Made by a program: the position numbers and the translations under genes. A DNA stretch of 64,000 nt from Anseranas semipalmata (lineage: Eukaryota > Chordata > Aves > Anseriformes > Anseranatidae): assembly GCA_013399115.1 (NCBI GenBank), contig VXAA01005213.1:567548-631547 (forward strand). Reading direction: 5' to 3'. The notes beneath the pieces are model-generated. The model was not told where the DNA came from. It made no database searches and worked only from the letters and a program-made list of their open reading frames with translations. Position 1 is the first letter of the stretch. The number at the start of each line of letters is the position of its first letter. Shown here one piece after another: positions 39,901 to 51,507 of this stretch.

Positions 39901-42814
39901 TGGTCCTCCTTCTGCCATAACATAGTTAAGATTCTCATACGCAGCTGTATTGCACAAAAGAACTGGTCTGGGATAAATGAAGAATAGCCTTGAGGTTTTG
40001 TTTTAAAAATATCTGGGATGGATTAAGATAAAAAGAATCAGAAATACTACATTTGGAAAGCATTTTGCCACTTTGCTAGATAATATACCTGAGACCCACA
40101 CACAGTCTATTGCAAAGAGGCAGACCTGCTGATAATCCCTGGTTTAATACCATCCCCAGTTAAGTGTCTATTTTCATCTTTGATGTCATATTCCCATTCA
40201 TCCAGCAGCATCTGATTTGAGTACTTGTCATTGATCTTTTTGTTCTCTGCCATGACATGTTGGCTCGTATTTCTCTAATCCACAGAATATGAATCGATCA
40301 CAAACTCAAGAGGAGAATTGGCTTTAAAAGCAGTGTCTGTTAAATATATAATCAGAGCCTCATCTGGGCAATCTTTCTCTCTTGCCAGATGTGCCAGCTC
40401 TGCTTCAGTCCGTGTACGCTAAACAAAGCCTGTTGCCATTCCCCAGAACCATGGTTTTCTGACTCCATTGCTTCATCAGAACTGGCAGCTCTATGCACAG
40501 CAGCACCCCTCATGTCCATCAGTCATTCACGCCGGCATAAGCAGAAGACACTCGACCTGCCACAAAAGCCAGCCCAAGGCATTTGAATCTTTCACTACAG
40601 TGCTGCCAAAAATAGAACCATAATACCGCTAAGCATCACTACAACATCAAATCTTTCGGACAGGATCGCTATGCGTTTGAAGGGAGGTGGCCTGGCAGAG
40701 GAAGCAGGGACTTCTCTCCCAGCATCCTGATCTCAGTTGGATGAGAGCTCCCTTGGGAGCCTCCATTTCATGGTGAAATCTGCACTGCAAGTTGGCATAA
40801 GACATTCTCCATGTGCAGCACAACCCCTCCTTCCCTCATGCTTTCCTCCTAAGACCCTCAACTCTCCTCATTTTCCCCATCTTCCCAAACACACACACTC
40901 TGCCCACAAGAGGCAGAGGCTCTGCTGGTAGAAGAAGGGGAAGCTGCAAGTAGTGTTGCTTCTTCTGAACAGAGGAGTGGCTTGGGGAGAAGGGTGAGTA
41001 GACCCAGCCTCAAGAGAACAAGACATAAAGCTAGAATGACAGGCCTATCAATATCATGGCAGTAGTTGCCATCACCGGTCCACATCATGGTGACACAGGT
41101 GACATCACATACATTCAGATTCAGAACTTTTACTTTTAGTCTTGCTTTGTGAATTGGAAAAAGCAAGGCACGAGCGAACAGTTACCATTTGTAGACAGTA
41201 TGTAACAAATTATTAATGCTAGCATGACGAAAGGGGAATTAATCTGACTCCAATGCCAAAGCAGCAGAAGAGCATTCTGCTGCAAGTATTCCCAGTTTAG
41301 GTCTCAGTCTAGCAAAGAGCTGAACACGACCAGTACTCGGTGTCCTTCTGAGTCCGTACTGCAGAACCAGGCCCTGCTAATCTTCTAAATTTCAGCATGA
41401 TACACTTATTACTTCAGCTTCTGAGTGGAAACATTTCTACCACAGTGTGGATTACAGATTATTGGATTAAGCAAACAATGTTCACTAAAACATTTCAAGG
41501 TATTCAGCTGTGCTGCACTAACCCGGTTAGCAGCATTAGTTCATCGCTCAAAATATAATTTGATATACTTTCAAAACCACAATAGATATGATACTTTGTG
41601 CCAGACCAATTATTTCCCTGTCAAACTCATAAATAAAATGCACTTTAGAGGAGAGTATAATCCTTTTCCATTTTAAATTTTAACCTCAGTTTGTGAATCA
41701 GAGGATAAGACACCATTAAACTGTTAATGTTCATAGAGTGCTTTGAGAATAACAATGTGTTTAGATGAGGCACAACACATCATGATGCTTTCATTTGTAT
41801 TAAATTCCTTATTTATGTTACAAACTGCCCATTTCATTTAAATGATTTGAATTTAATTTCTCAGATATCATGAGGAGCCAAGTTCTACTTTTTTCCAATT
41901 CTCATCTCAAAATTCTGAGTAAGAGATTTTGTTCCTGATATTACACCATCTTCTGCCATCCCTCCAAGATTCTGGTACCTTAGACCTGAAACCTAGGACC
42001 TGAATATGTTTATTTTTTTTCTCATCTTGACATGTTCTTCCTTTGTGGCTTTATTTACACATGGCAGTGCACACACATGTACAACCACACATAAACGCTA
42101 GCTGGTTTTCATCAAAAAATAATATAGAGTCTCAGCTCTGCTAGAAGGATGCTTAGTCGTAAAACCATTTACATTTAAACTAAACCTAGAGGTTTAGGCT
42201 GCTCATGGCGGTGCAGCTGCTCCCACCTGCCTTGATAACACGCTCCGCTCCTGGCTCACCACCACCCTGGAACAGCCGGCCCTCGCCACTCCCACACACG
42301 CTCTTCATCTGTAAAATTTGGAATTGGCCAGAGGCACAGGCCCAGTTTTCCTGGTTTGTCACCACGGCAGATGTTCTAAGGCTTTAGATAATACCCTATT
42401 ACCATGGCAAGAGAGGTACAGATTTCTCATTTGTACTGTCATGTAGTAAGATTTAGAAAGCCACGTGTCAGTGCACTTACTTCAATGAAACAAAGGATAA
42501 ATGCATTACAATTCCCCCCTCAGCCTACACAGGCCCGAGCCTCGCTGCCCCCTTGTCAGAAGGCCAAGCCTGAGGGCCTTCAGGCGAGAGCTGGTATGGC
42601 CTCCACACATGGGCTGTAACCGTTCACTCGTTGCTCACACACACACACAACTACTGCCAGCCCCTTGAACAACACTGCTTCAAACCCCTCAGGTGAGGAA
42701 TTGAGCCTGCATCTCTAAAAACAAGCCCAGAGCTCGGCTCTTGGGCAAGAGGGGACATTCCTTACCAGCAGGGCTCAGGGCGCCTGTCCTCCTCTCCTGT
42801 CACCCCACAGAGAA

Positions 42815-43400
42815 AATCATAGACTGGTTTGGGTTGGAAGGGACCTTAAAGACCACATGGTTCCAACCATAGTTCCATGGGCAGGGACACCTTCCACCAA
42901 ACCAGGTTGCCCAAAGCCCCATCCAACCTGGCCTTGAACACTTCCAGGGATGGGTTATCCACAACATCTCTGGGCAACCTGCTCCACAGCCTCACCACCC
43001 TCAGTGTAAAAAATGTCTTCCTGATATCCCATCTAAATCCACCCTTTTTTGCTTTAAAACCGTTGCTCCTTGTCCTACCGCTACAGGCCCTGGTAAAGTC
43101 TTTCTTCATCTTTCACATGAGCACCCCTGAAGTATTGAAAGACCACAACAAGGTCTTCCTGGAGCCTTCTCTTCTCCAGGCTGAACAATCCCAGCTCTCT
43201 CAGCCCCACTCCAGATGCGGTGCTCCAGCCCTCTGATCACTGTGATGGCCCTCCTCCGGACCTGCCCTAATAGGTCCGTGTCCGTTTTGTGCTGGGGACC
43301 CCAGAGCTCAATACAGCACTCCAGGCGGGGTCTCACGAGGGGAAGAATCACCTCCTGGCCACACATTATTATTACACTTGGCCTGGGATACAGCTTGCTG
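42815..43400 (-). mobile_element. CR1 LINE fragment, 3' end, reverse orientation
   Basis: On the minus strand this reads as the last part of a CR1 element. Fragments of the ORF2 C-terminus are visible (WDIRKTFFTLRV, WSRLPRDVVDNPSLEVFKARLD), followed by the 3' end, which on the plus strand begins ATAGACTGGTTTGGGTTGG, the usual avian CR1 terminus. The opposite end fades out near 43372-43400, just before the hexamer repeat. It is 5'-truncated and inactive. It sits directly upstream of the KLHL7 promoter region, in opposite orientation to KLHL7. Confidence 0.92.
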
Positions 43401-43428
43401 GGCTGCAGGCACACACTGGTTCTATTTC

Positions 43429-43493
<65 letters not shown>

Positions 43494-43494
43494 G
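43429..43494. repeat. (CCCATG)n hexamer repeat; (GGGCAT)n on minus strand
   Basis: About 10.5 uninterrupted copies of a six-base unit. The minus strand reads GGGCATGGGCATGGGCATGG and onward, that is, G3 runs separated by 3-nt loops, which fits the canonical G-quadruplex pattern many times over. It lies between the CR1 fragment and the KLHL7 NRF1-type site and N run. Confidence 0.95.
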
Positions 43495-43497
43495 CAG

Positions 43498-43509
43498 TGC
43501 GCATGCGCA
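43498..43509. promoter_or_regulatory. NRF1-type palindromic site
   Basis: TGCGCATGCGCA is a perfect match to the palindromic consensus of nuclear respiratory factor 1, which is common in CpG-island promoters. It lies at the left edge of the N run presumed to hold the KLHL7 first exon. Its use is inferred from position. Confidence 0.7.
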
Positions 43510-43960
43510 CCNNNNNNNNNNNNNNNNNNNNNNNNNNNNNNNNNNNNNNNNNNNNNNNNNNNNNNNNNNNNNNNNNNNNNNNNNNNNNNNNNNNNNNNNN
43601 NNNNNNNNNNNNNNNNNNNNNNNNNNNNNNNNNNNNNNNNNNNNNNNNNNNNNNNNNNNNNNNNNNNNNNNNNNNNNNNNNNNNNNNNNNNNNNNNNNNN
43701 NNNNNNNNNNNNNNNNNNNNNNNNNNNNNNNNNNNNNNNNNNNNNNNNNNNNNNNNNNNNNNNNNNNNNNNNNNNNNNNNNNNNNNNNNNNNNNNNNNNN
43801 NNNNNNNNNNNNNNNNCTCCACGCGGGGCGCTTCTTCGGTGCCGCGGGCACCTCGCCCGCTCGCTGGGAAGCCGGGGGCAGGGCGGCGCTGGCCGGCCCG
43901 GGGGCAGCAGCGCTGGCCGGCCGGGCCCGTCGCCCTCCGAGATCAGTTGTGCAGCGGCTG
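43500..43960 (+). promoter_or_regulatory. KLHL7: KLHL7 CpG-island promoter region, interrupted by an N run
   Basis: CpG-rich sequence is visible just left of the N run and continues strongly from 43817 to about 43945. It then falls to AT-rich intron-like sequence. It is the only such region upstream of the first visible KLHL7 exon. A tandem duplication carrying CGCTGGCCGGCC occurs at 43874-43898 and 43900-43922. The start codon exon was not found in readable sequence. Confidence 0.7.
43512..43816. other. Assembly gap (305 N)
   Basis: This run of unknown bases in the KLHL7 CpG island probably contains the exon encoding roughly the first 40 residues, which I could not find in 43817-47200. Confidence 0.98.
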
Positions 43961-46900
43961 TTAAGGATGGCTCTTCAGTTTACCAGCAGAGCAAGAGTGG
44001 CAACCGAAGCTGTAGTTGTACAGGCGGATTTCAGGTGGACTGTCCTGACTGGAAGAACGGCTGATTCTGAGGTTTTTAAGAGCAGAACCATGACCAATGT
44101 AACTCCTTACACGCGAAGAGAGCTTTCTCCTTAGAGGAGGTGGCTTGATTCTGGTATTACGGGTCATTTAGAAACAGTGATACGGAGCCAGAACTGAAGC
44201 TGACTGTGAACCCAGCTGTTCACACACGGCACTGTTAGGCGTTGCAGCCTGTAGGGTTTAGCTGCTCATCTCCCAGTGTTAGCCTTGTGAAAGGCTCAGT
44301 CCAGCTTTTAGTAATGTGCTCGTCAGCAGTCTGGGTCCCGGCCTGGCGATACCAGAGTGTTGATTCTGCGTTTGTCTGTCAGTTCAGCGCTGTGCATCTC
44401 TTACTGATAATGCTGTCAGTTGTGCTTGTGTGCATAAAACATTTCATGTAACTAAGCCCCTATGTATGAAAAACTGCGTTGGTTTAAGTGAAAAGTGCTA
44501 AGAGTCACGCTGAGACTCAAAGCCTATGATCTACTTTTTGTTGTAGGACTTTGTTTTTGTTTTGATTGGGTAAAACATATCCCAGGGTGTGGCCGAGTTC
44601 ATAACTCATCCGGTCACTGTTTGGCTCATACCTCTGTCCTTGTTGGCAGAGGAGTGCCAGATGCTGTTACGTTTTGTAAACAGGTAGAGGGAGTACAGTG
44701 TGAGAGGATCAAACTGAAGTGCTGCTGTGACACCTGCGTGTACTTCTGGTTGTCTTGAAATTTGGTATGCCTGGGGGGATGTGACTCCCGATTTTGCTGG
44801 CTATCTTTTCTTTTGCCTGAGTTTCCTGGAAACTTCTGATCAGACCTCAGGTGGCGGCTTTGCACGTCCATCCACCCCCCACCACAGCTGACCGCTCTAG
44901 ACATTTTTGCGTAGCTCACGACGCTCTCGCTTTTCGTTGTTTGTAGGACGAATGGCAGCCAGAGGAAGATACACCAGATCAGCTGGCTCGTTGTGCTACA
45001 GTTTAGTAGGACTTACAGGAAGCTCTTTCTTCATGTGTTTTGATAAGTCGAGGGCTATGCGGTAGTTATAAAACCTCAATATGCTGTGAGTTAAAGCTTT
45101 CCTGTGATGGGTATAGCAACCTGCGTGTGGAGCACCACGTGTTTATCTGCATTTGTTTAAGGATGTAGGAAAATGGTCTGGTGGAAAGTACAGCTAATTT
45201 TAAAGAGGCTGCTTTTTGTATGAGCTGGGATCTAGAGGCAGCAGCCATGTTTATGGGATTTTAGAGTAAACGTTGGACACATCTGCTCTTAGTACTGGCG
45301 AGATGTTGGGAGTAAGTATGTTCAGTGCATGTCGGACTTCTTGCTAATCTCCAAAATGAGATGGCCCATATCTTTGTGGATTTTACTGAGCTATTTGACA
45401 GCATCTGCATAAATTCTCAGTTGCCACTTTGCAGCCGAGTGGAGATGTGCCAAGAGGGAAGTAATTGAGAATGAAGCTGGGACAGGGTTGCAAGGTGTCA
45501 CTGGGCTCACGAAGCTTGGAAATGCAGGCTGACGCTTGGGTGTGTCCTCTGGTTGATGAAACGCCAGCCATTCGTTGCATCACTGGAGCTACTGGGTGAT
45601 GCAAATGGGTCCTTTTGGAAAAAGGTTCTTTCCGGGACTTTCTGCACAATATTTGAAATAGGGCAGTTACACCCAGGCACATCACAGGGAAAGAAAGGAA
45701 AACGACGATCTGTTTTGGTTGACAAATATTGCCTTCCACACCCAGAGAGGCTTTAGCATATCTGGGATGCTTCAAATACTGAGCTGAGGCAGTAAGCATG
45801 GAGGCGGTAAACATACTTTGGAAACACGGCACAAAGTTTAAGCAGCAGTTACAAGTCTTAGCACAGCTTGGCCCCAGAATTTTACGGTATCTTGTACTGC
45901 TAACGTACAACACTTGTTTTGAACCAGATGTGCTAGGAATTTCAGCTTTAAAAGATTTCCTCTGAAACTTTTCTCACACAGTCTTTTTTGTTGATTCACT
46001 CTGAAATGGTTTAAAGCCATGGATGCACAAAGAAAGCTGGGTGTCGTACACCCCTCCAAATCTATACCAGTAATTCAAACATTTTAAAAAAATATATATA
46101 TTATTTATATTTTGTCCCATGAGTGCTTTCTGGTGAGTGTCCTTTAAGAAACTAAAAAATAGATTTATTTGAAGGGGCTACATAAATGGCTTATCAGCCT
46201 GAGTTGTGCCCTAGGTAATACTGTCTATACATGGAGCAAATTCTAACACCGTTCTGATCAAGTATATTTCCTTCCTACAGTATAAATGCTCTTTTCAGGG
46301 GTTAGTATTGGGATGGGTGTAGGTAGGTGTTACCCAAACTAGTCACATGAATTTAAGGTAGTAGCAGAAAGTGAAGTCCTGTTTTTAGGAAGCTACTGCT
46401 CAGTTTTTCTTAATAAGAGAATGTTATAATTAACTGCAGTATGGTGTGCCTTTATTTCAGTCAATGTGTTCTTAGGTAAAAATCTATTCAAATAACGTAT
46501 TTTTACCCCAGCACCTTATTCTTGTCTCCTGACAACCTTTAAGTTCTGTCCCTTTCTCCTCTTAGTGCCTGACAGTTCATGTAGGGAAGAAACTAACTGT
46601 TTTATATACAATTAGCAAACAAATGAGAAATAAAAGTATTTTTTGTCTGAAAGTTAGTTGCTGACGAGGTGTGACCATTCAAACTCTTTGATAGAAGTGG
46701 TATTTTGGGGATTTAAAATATTCAACTGAATGTTTTGAATTTGTTCATCACTTTCACTCTGGTTGGGCAGTATGATGGAATTCTTCAGATATTGGGATCC
46801 TATGAGTTTTATGAAAATTGACAGCTGAGTAGCTAAGAGAGCCCCTGATGGACGAAAAAGCTGCAATGTCAGTGCAGCTCCTGCAAGATGTATGTTATGG

Positions 46901-47200
46901 GAGGTTGATGTAAATGCCACGGGAAAAGCTTTAATTGGAGTTCATATGTTATCAGAGACCAGCCTTAAGGTGTAAGTTCCTGTGGAAAACTGAGCTTTTT
47001 TAGTTCTTCAGTTTACTGAACTTTGTTGACTTTCATGCAATTTAAAAGATTTTCTGATACTCTTTTGAGTTATGCAGATTAAGGAATCTTACTAAAGATC
47101 AGTGAATTTTCATAAGCTTCTCTTAGAGAAATACTGTTTAAAGTGTTTCAAAAATGCTGATCTTTGTTTTTCTGTTTGTCTGTTTTTTCCCCTGATTTAG
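43961..47200 (+). other. KLHL7: KLHL7 intron 1 (visible part)
   Basis: No exon encoding the conserved KLHL7 N-terminus was found here. The stretch contains a 176-codon minus-strand open frame (45383-45913) of no recognised family and is otherwise featureless. The intron ends at acceptor CTGATTTAG (47200). Confidence 0.65.
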
Positions 47201-47303
47201 AGAACTTTATGCGATGTCATTCTTATGGTTCAGGAAAGAAAGATCCCAGCTCACCGTGTTGTGCTCGCTTCAGCAAGCCACTTCTTTAACTTGATGTTTA
47301 CTA
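47201..47303 (+). CDS. KLHL7: KLHL7 exon 2: start of BTB domain (residues ~41-75)
   Basis: It encodes [20 protein letters not shown] and on through [10 protein letters not shown], the opening of the BTB domain that dimerises and binds CUL3. The donor GTAAGT follows the first base of a threonine codon. The acceptor is ambiguous: the sequence is TTTAGAGAACT, so splicing after the first AG (47200) starts with AGA (Arg before TLCD), while using the second AG (47202) would leave one A to complete a codon that could be the Lys found in human. VVLASASHF differs from human VVLAAASHF by one residue. Confidence 0.95.
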
Positions 47304-48244
47304 GTAAGTCTTTTCAAAATTGTTTGATTTTATGCTTTCATGGTCATATCCTGTTAGACACTGGCTGACAAGCTGTTTATTTTATGAAAGTGATTAATTT
47401 CAGGGATAAGTGTAAGTGAAGATTTCCTCAGTTTGCATCCTTCTTCCATTCATCTCTGTGCACCATTCCCTTCATTTTTGCTTTCTCTCTCTTTTGATCA
47501 AGCCAGGTGTTACTACATATGAAAGCCCAGTTGCAGCCCATACACTGCATTAGAGTTGGTCTCCCTCCTTTAACCCGAGTCATTACTCCCAGGGCACAAA
47601 GTACACCTGCCCTGTTCCTTCCCACCGTTAGGCACTTCCTCATACAATACAGGCTTTCAGGAATGTAAACGTTCTTGCATTTGTACTAACTTAACAAATT
47701 TAGCCACATAGTGTCTGTCTTACAAGTCAAGGGTAAGGCATGCAAAAGTTAAGTTGACTTTATTGCAAGTTTTATAGCACAGTAAGTAGCAGTGAAATGA
47801 TTGTGCCTTCCAGTGGCTGGCTGGTAACTATCTGTGGGTAAGCTTGCAGTGCTGTGACTGGGTGTGGGGAGCTCTGAGCTGGCTCTATTATTATCAGCTT
47901 GAATATGGAAATAGCCTTTAGTAGTGTAGTCTGCTTCCCGTCTTTGGTGATGCTATCTTGGCAGTCTGCACTGCAGTCAACAGCATTTCTGACCTTTTCT
48001 TTTTAATACACTTTACAGCATAATTGACATAATGCGTGCATGCGTGCACACCGGTTATCTTGGTTGTCACGCTGCTTCCTTTCTTTCACGACTTCCATTA
48101 GTAATGCTGGGAAAACAGCAACCAACTATGTGCAGTTTTTCGCAGGTTCCCATTTTGTGTAATCACTTTATTTTCTACTGTTTGCAAAATGTACAATAAC
48201 TAGAGTGGCTTATTGATGTAGTTTGTCTTTTAATCCAATTGCAG
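47304..48244 (+). other. KLHL7: KLHL7 intron 2
   Basis: GTAAGT donor and TTGCAG acceptor. No repeat or RNA gene seen. Confidence 0.9.
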
Positions 48245-48338
48245 CAAATATGCTTGAATCCAAGTCCTTCGAAGTGGAGCTGAAAGATGCAGAACCTGAC
48301 ATTATTGAACAGCTTGTGGAGTTTGCTTATACTGCAAG
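48245..48338 (+). CDS. KLHL7: KLHL7 exon 3: BTB domain (residues ~75-106)
   Basis: After TTGCAG, the exon completes the split threonine and encodes NMLESKSFEVELKDAEPD through EQLVEFAYTA, ending two bases into an arginine codon at donor GTAGTT. This is the middle of the BTB fold; EFAYTA is a typical KLHL-family signature. No differences from human KLHL7 are evident. Confidence 0.96.
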
Positions 48339-49510
48339 GTAGTTTTGTTATTTAAAACTGACATTTCTGCTAGAAAGCCTGCCAATTGTAAATGATAAAA
48401 TCTTAAAATAATGCTTTTATGATTCGTCAGTTTTGTTACTATCACAATCCTTTACTTCATTTAAAGTCTGATGTGACTAGACCTTCTATTCTCCTCCCCT
48501 TTTCATTTTTATTTAATCAGTAGGAAACCCCACAGACTAAAGAGAGAGTGGTAATTGTCTCCAGAAAGCAATTCAGAATGCTTTTGGCTTCAATGTTGGA
48601 GTCGAATGATATTCCCCATTGTTCTGAAATCCAGGCCCTTGTTGATAACAGCAGGGGTTTCTCTTTATGACCGTAGTAGCTATCACGGATGACCATTTCT
48701 GGGAGTTGCACCTTCACCTCTGGACAGACTGCGTGGCTAACTGCTTTGTGAACAGCATTTCCCTTCTATCTCAGGCTGCCCCCGTGTTTGTTTTTAATAG
48801 CACTGCAGGCACTGTAGTGTTTATACAGAGCTTGTTCAAGTGGCTAGGATTGTGAACAGTACTTTGCAACAAGCTCCTATGACAGATGGATGGCAGGCCC
48901 TTCATCTTTGTGCTGATGGGATTAACTCTCCTTAAGAAGGGTTTTTCTCCGTTTTGAGAGGAGTCTTGTATGCTTCATCTGTGGTGAGACACAGTCGGTG
49001 TCCGCATCCCAGCCATCCTGGTGCCTCTGCTGATGCCCAAGCCCTTGCCTGTGGGCTCTGTACCTTCTCTTGAAGCACTCCCAAATGGTTGTTCTGCTTG
49101 TGCACTCCAGACAACTCAACCAGAGCGGTCTCAACAATGAGTTTAAACAAATTTTGCTGATGTCTGTTTGGGAGTAGGAGGCTGTCAGGAAAAGGTTCTG
49201 TTCTTTTTCTGTTTTTGTGAAAATGGCTAACCACACAAGTCAAAGTAATAGCATGGTATTCCAGATGGCCTGTGTTAAAGGCTTATTCTTTACAATCCAG
49301 GACTGTTTGCCCTCCCTTAGTAAAATACAGCAAACTAAAGCAATTTGGAAAGACCATGAAGGGAAGCTGTGTCTTAACTGTGTGTGAGAGAAGGATGCTT
49401 GGGAAAATAGCAGGGGAATAATTTTGCCATTTATGTGAACTGGTGTAAGTTGGTGTTTTGACTCCAAGTAAGCAGGTAGTGATGCTAACTTTGCACCTTC
49501 TGTTTTGCAG
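48339..49510 (+). other. KLHL7: KLHL7 intron 3
   Basis: Donor GTAGTT, acceptor TTTTGCAG. Minus-strand open frames at 48922-49243 have no recognised family. Nothing else is seen. Confidence 0.88.
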
Positions 49511-49635
49511 AATTTCTGTTAACAGCAATAATGTCCAGTCTTTACTAGATGCAGCAAACCAATATCAAATTGAGCCTGTGAAAAAAATGTGTGTGGATTT
49601 TTTGAAAGAACAAGTTGATGCTTCAAATTGTCTTG
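49511..49635 (+). CDS. KLHL7: KLHL7 exon 4: end of BTB, into 3-box (residues ~107-148)
   Basis: It completes the split arginine and encodes ISVNSNNVQSLLDAANQYQI through EQVDASNCL, ending one base into a glycine codon at donor GTAAGA. This is the last part of the BTB domain; NCLG is the usual junction to the 3-box/BACK region in KLHL proteins. Sequence matches human KLHL7 throughout as far as I can recall it. Confidence 0.96.
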
Positions 49636-51507
49636 GTAAGAGAAATGCAGACTTAATTTTTACTTTGTTTTTTTTACTATTCTCAAAAAAAAGATAGTAT
49701 CATCTAAAAGACATTAATACTTGGCTAAATCCAGGCACGTAAAAAAATTTTGCTCTGAATCTGAACTGTTTTCCCTTGCCATAAACAAAGTGATCTGGCA
49801 GTTGTCTTGGCCAGTATCAGGGTCCACTGACTTTGCTAGGTCTCATCCCAGATTAGCAGCAACCTGGAGCTTCTTGTTTATTTGAGATCCTCAGCTGTTT
49901 AATGAGGTGGAGCTTTCAGTTGTTACTGTACTTGGAGACAGAATTTGTCGGAGTCATAATTTATACAAAACTAGCATGTCTTCTAAAAAATATGAACAGG
50001 ATAAGTTTAGGTTACTTTTATTTTTAATTGCTTCTCCTTTTGAGTGAAGTCTGAGATTGTCACTTGGGCAGGTTTGATATTAAATATGCCCTGTAGCCTT
50101 ACTAAAACTCAACGTTACAAAAAAGATAAACAACAAGCAGAACTTGGTGCTTATTGATGCTCAAGATTTGGAATACTTTGTCTTTAGTCTTTGATTAAAG
50201 AAAACTTATAAAGTTTCTTACTGATATTGGTTAGGTAATTCTCCTAGTGACATCTCAAGTATGTTATAGATGTTTATAATATCGACAGAAATGTTTTGCA
50301 AAGTGTCTGAATTATAAAGATTCAACTGATGCTTCAGTGCAGTACAGCGGTGGCTCTGAAACAGCTGCTGGAAAGAAGACATTACTTTCTAAGGAAAGTG
50401 CCATTTATGCTTGCTTTGAGGCATGTTCAGTCCTCTGTGGTCTTCGTTAACTAGAAAATTAATTATATTCTCTAGCATTTGCGTACTTTGCTAATTTATA
50501 TCAAACGGGAGATCAAGATGAAATCAATTTTTCCTCAAGATATGCTTTACAAGTTGAAATGTGTTCTCTGCAGACTCATAGGCAAGCCCCCAGTTCATAA
50601 AAATGTATACTTGAAAGAAACCATGGCTTATCTTGAATCTCTTGAAAATTTGTTATTTCTCACTTGGAAAGCAGCTAGTCATACACTTGCATTTTATCAC
50701 TGCAGTTTGCATTTTCACTGCTTAGAGCAGCTCGCTGTAGTTGCATCCCATGGGTTGCATTTGGCTGGTGGGTTGCTTCTACCCCCCACCACTGTCCTCC
50801 GGAGGAGGAGGAGAGGGAAGGCTGTAGAATGATGAGCAAAAGTTCCTCCTGAATAGCCCTGTGCTTACCTAGTTACTAAAGGGAGGGCTGGAAACAGTGC
50901 TTCTCAGTAGCAGTTGCTGTTTATATCTTTATGCCGAGCTTCTGCTCTTGCAGCAGCATCAACTTGACTTTTTGTATTGGCCTGCAGCAGACTCTGCTAC
51001 CTACACACGAGAGTCCCAGTTCACTGTGGCTCTTGCAGGAAGCTGGGCTTGGCTGGTGACTGCTGCTGCATGAGCTGGGCAGGGGAGGTCGTGAACCCTG
51101 GAAGCAGTCTCTCCAGCTGTTGTGGTTAGACTCGGTTGTTGTAGTGTGGCTCAGACCTAGTTCAGGTACTGCTGGTGTCTGTTTCACAATGGGGAAAGAA
51201 CCAGTGAGGAAATAGTGCTGGAGAAGTAGTTAATTCAGCAAGTGCTACAGGCGTGACTCTCCAGTTAGTTCTGTAGGGCTAGGGATCGCACATTTAGGCT
51301 TATCTTTGTTTGTCTTTGAGTTGCAGATGAGTTATGACAGCATCTTTTTTGTTTTGTTTTAACAACAACAACAAAAAAGCATATCAATAAATATTAAACT
51401 GGGGTTGTAAGTATCACTGAAATTATGGTATTTTTATTGTAGTCTAACATATTAAATGTAATTGTAGTTCAGTTTGGAAAGGTGTTTTCTTAATTTTTCC
51501 TTCGTAG
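49636..51507 (+). other. KLHL7: KLHL7 intron 4
   Basis: Donor GTAAGA, acceptor CTTCGTAG. A short (AAC)n/A-rich stretch lies near 51361-51378. No other feature seen. Confidence 0.88.

Larger units (their letters stand above)
31501..42814. other. Intergenic interval, right part
   Basis: No gene recognised. A purine-rich stretch at about 31500-31790 is open in more than one frame but matches no family I know. Microsatellites lie at 32092-32120 and 36802-36970, and a polypurine run at about 36443-36478. Around 40107-40418 the minus strand is open in one frame except for a single stop, with an acidic composition but no recognised family. The interval 41.2-42.8 kb is AT-rich and featureless by eye apart from a short CA run near 42640-42650. 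Confidence 0.55.

Noticed and set aside
43106..44134. Open frames through the second N run, with His-Ala, Pro-Met or Gly-Met/Gly-His repeats
   Set aside because: The dipeptide repeats are translations of the CCCATG hexamer in different frames, and the N run supplies the rest of the length.
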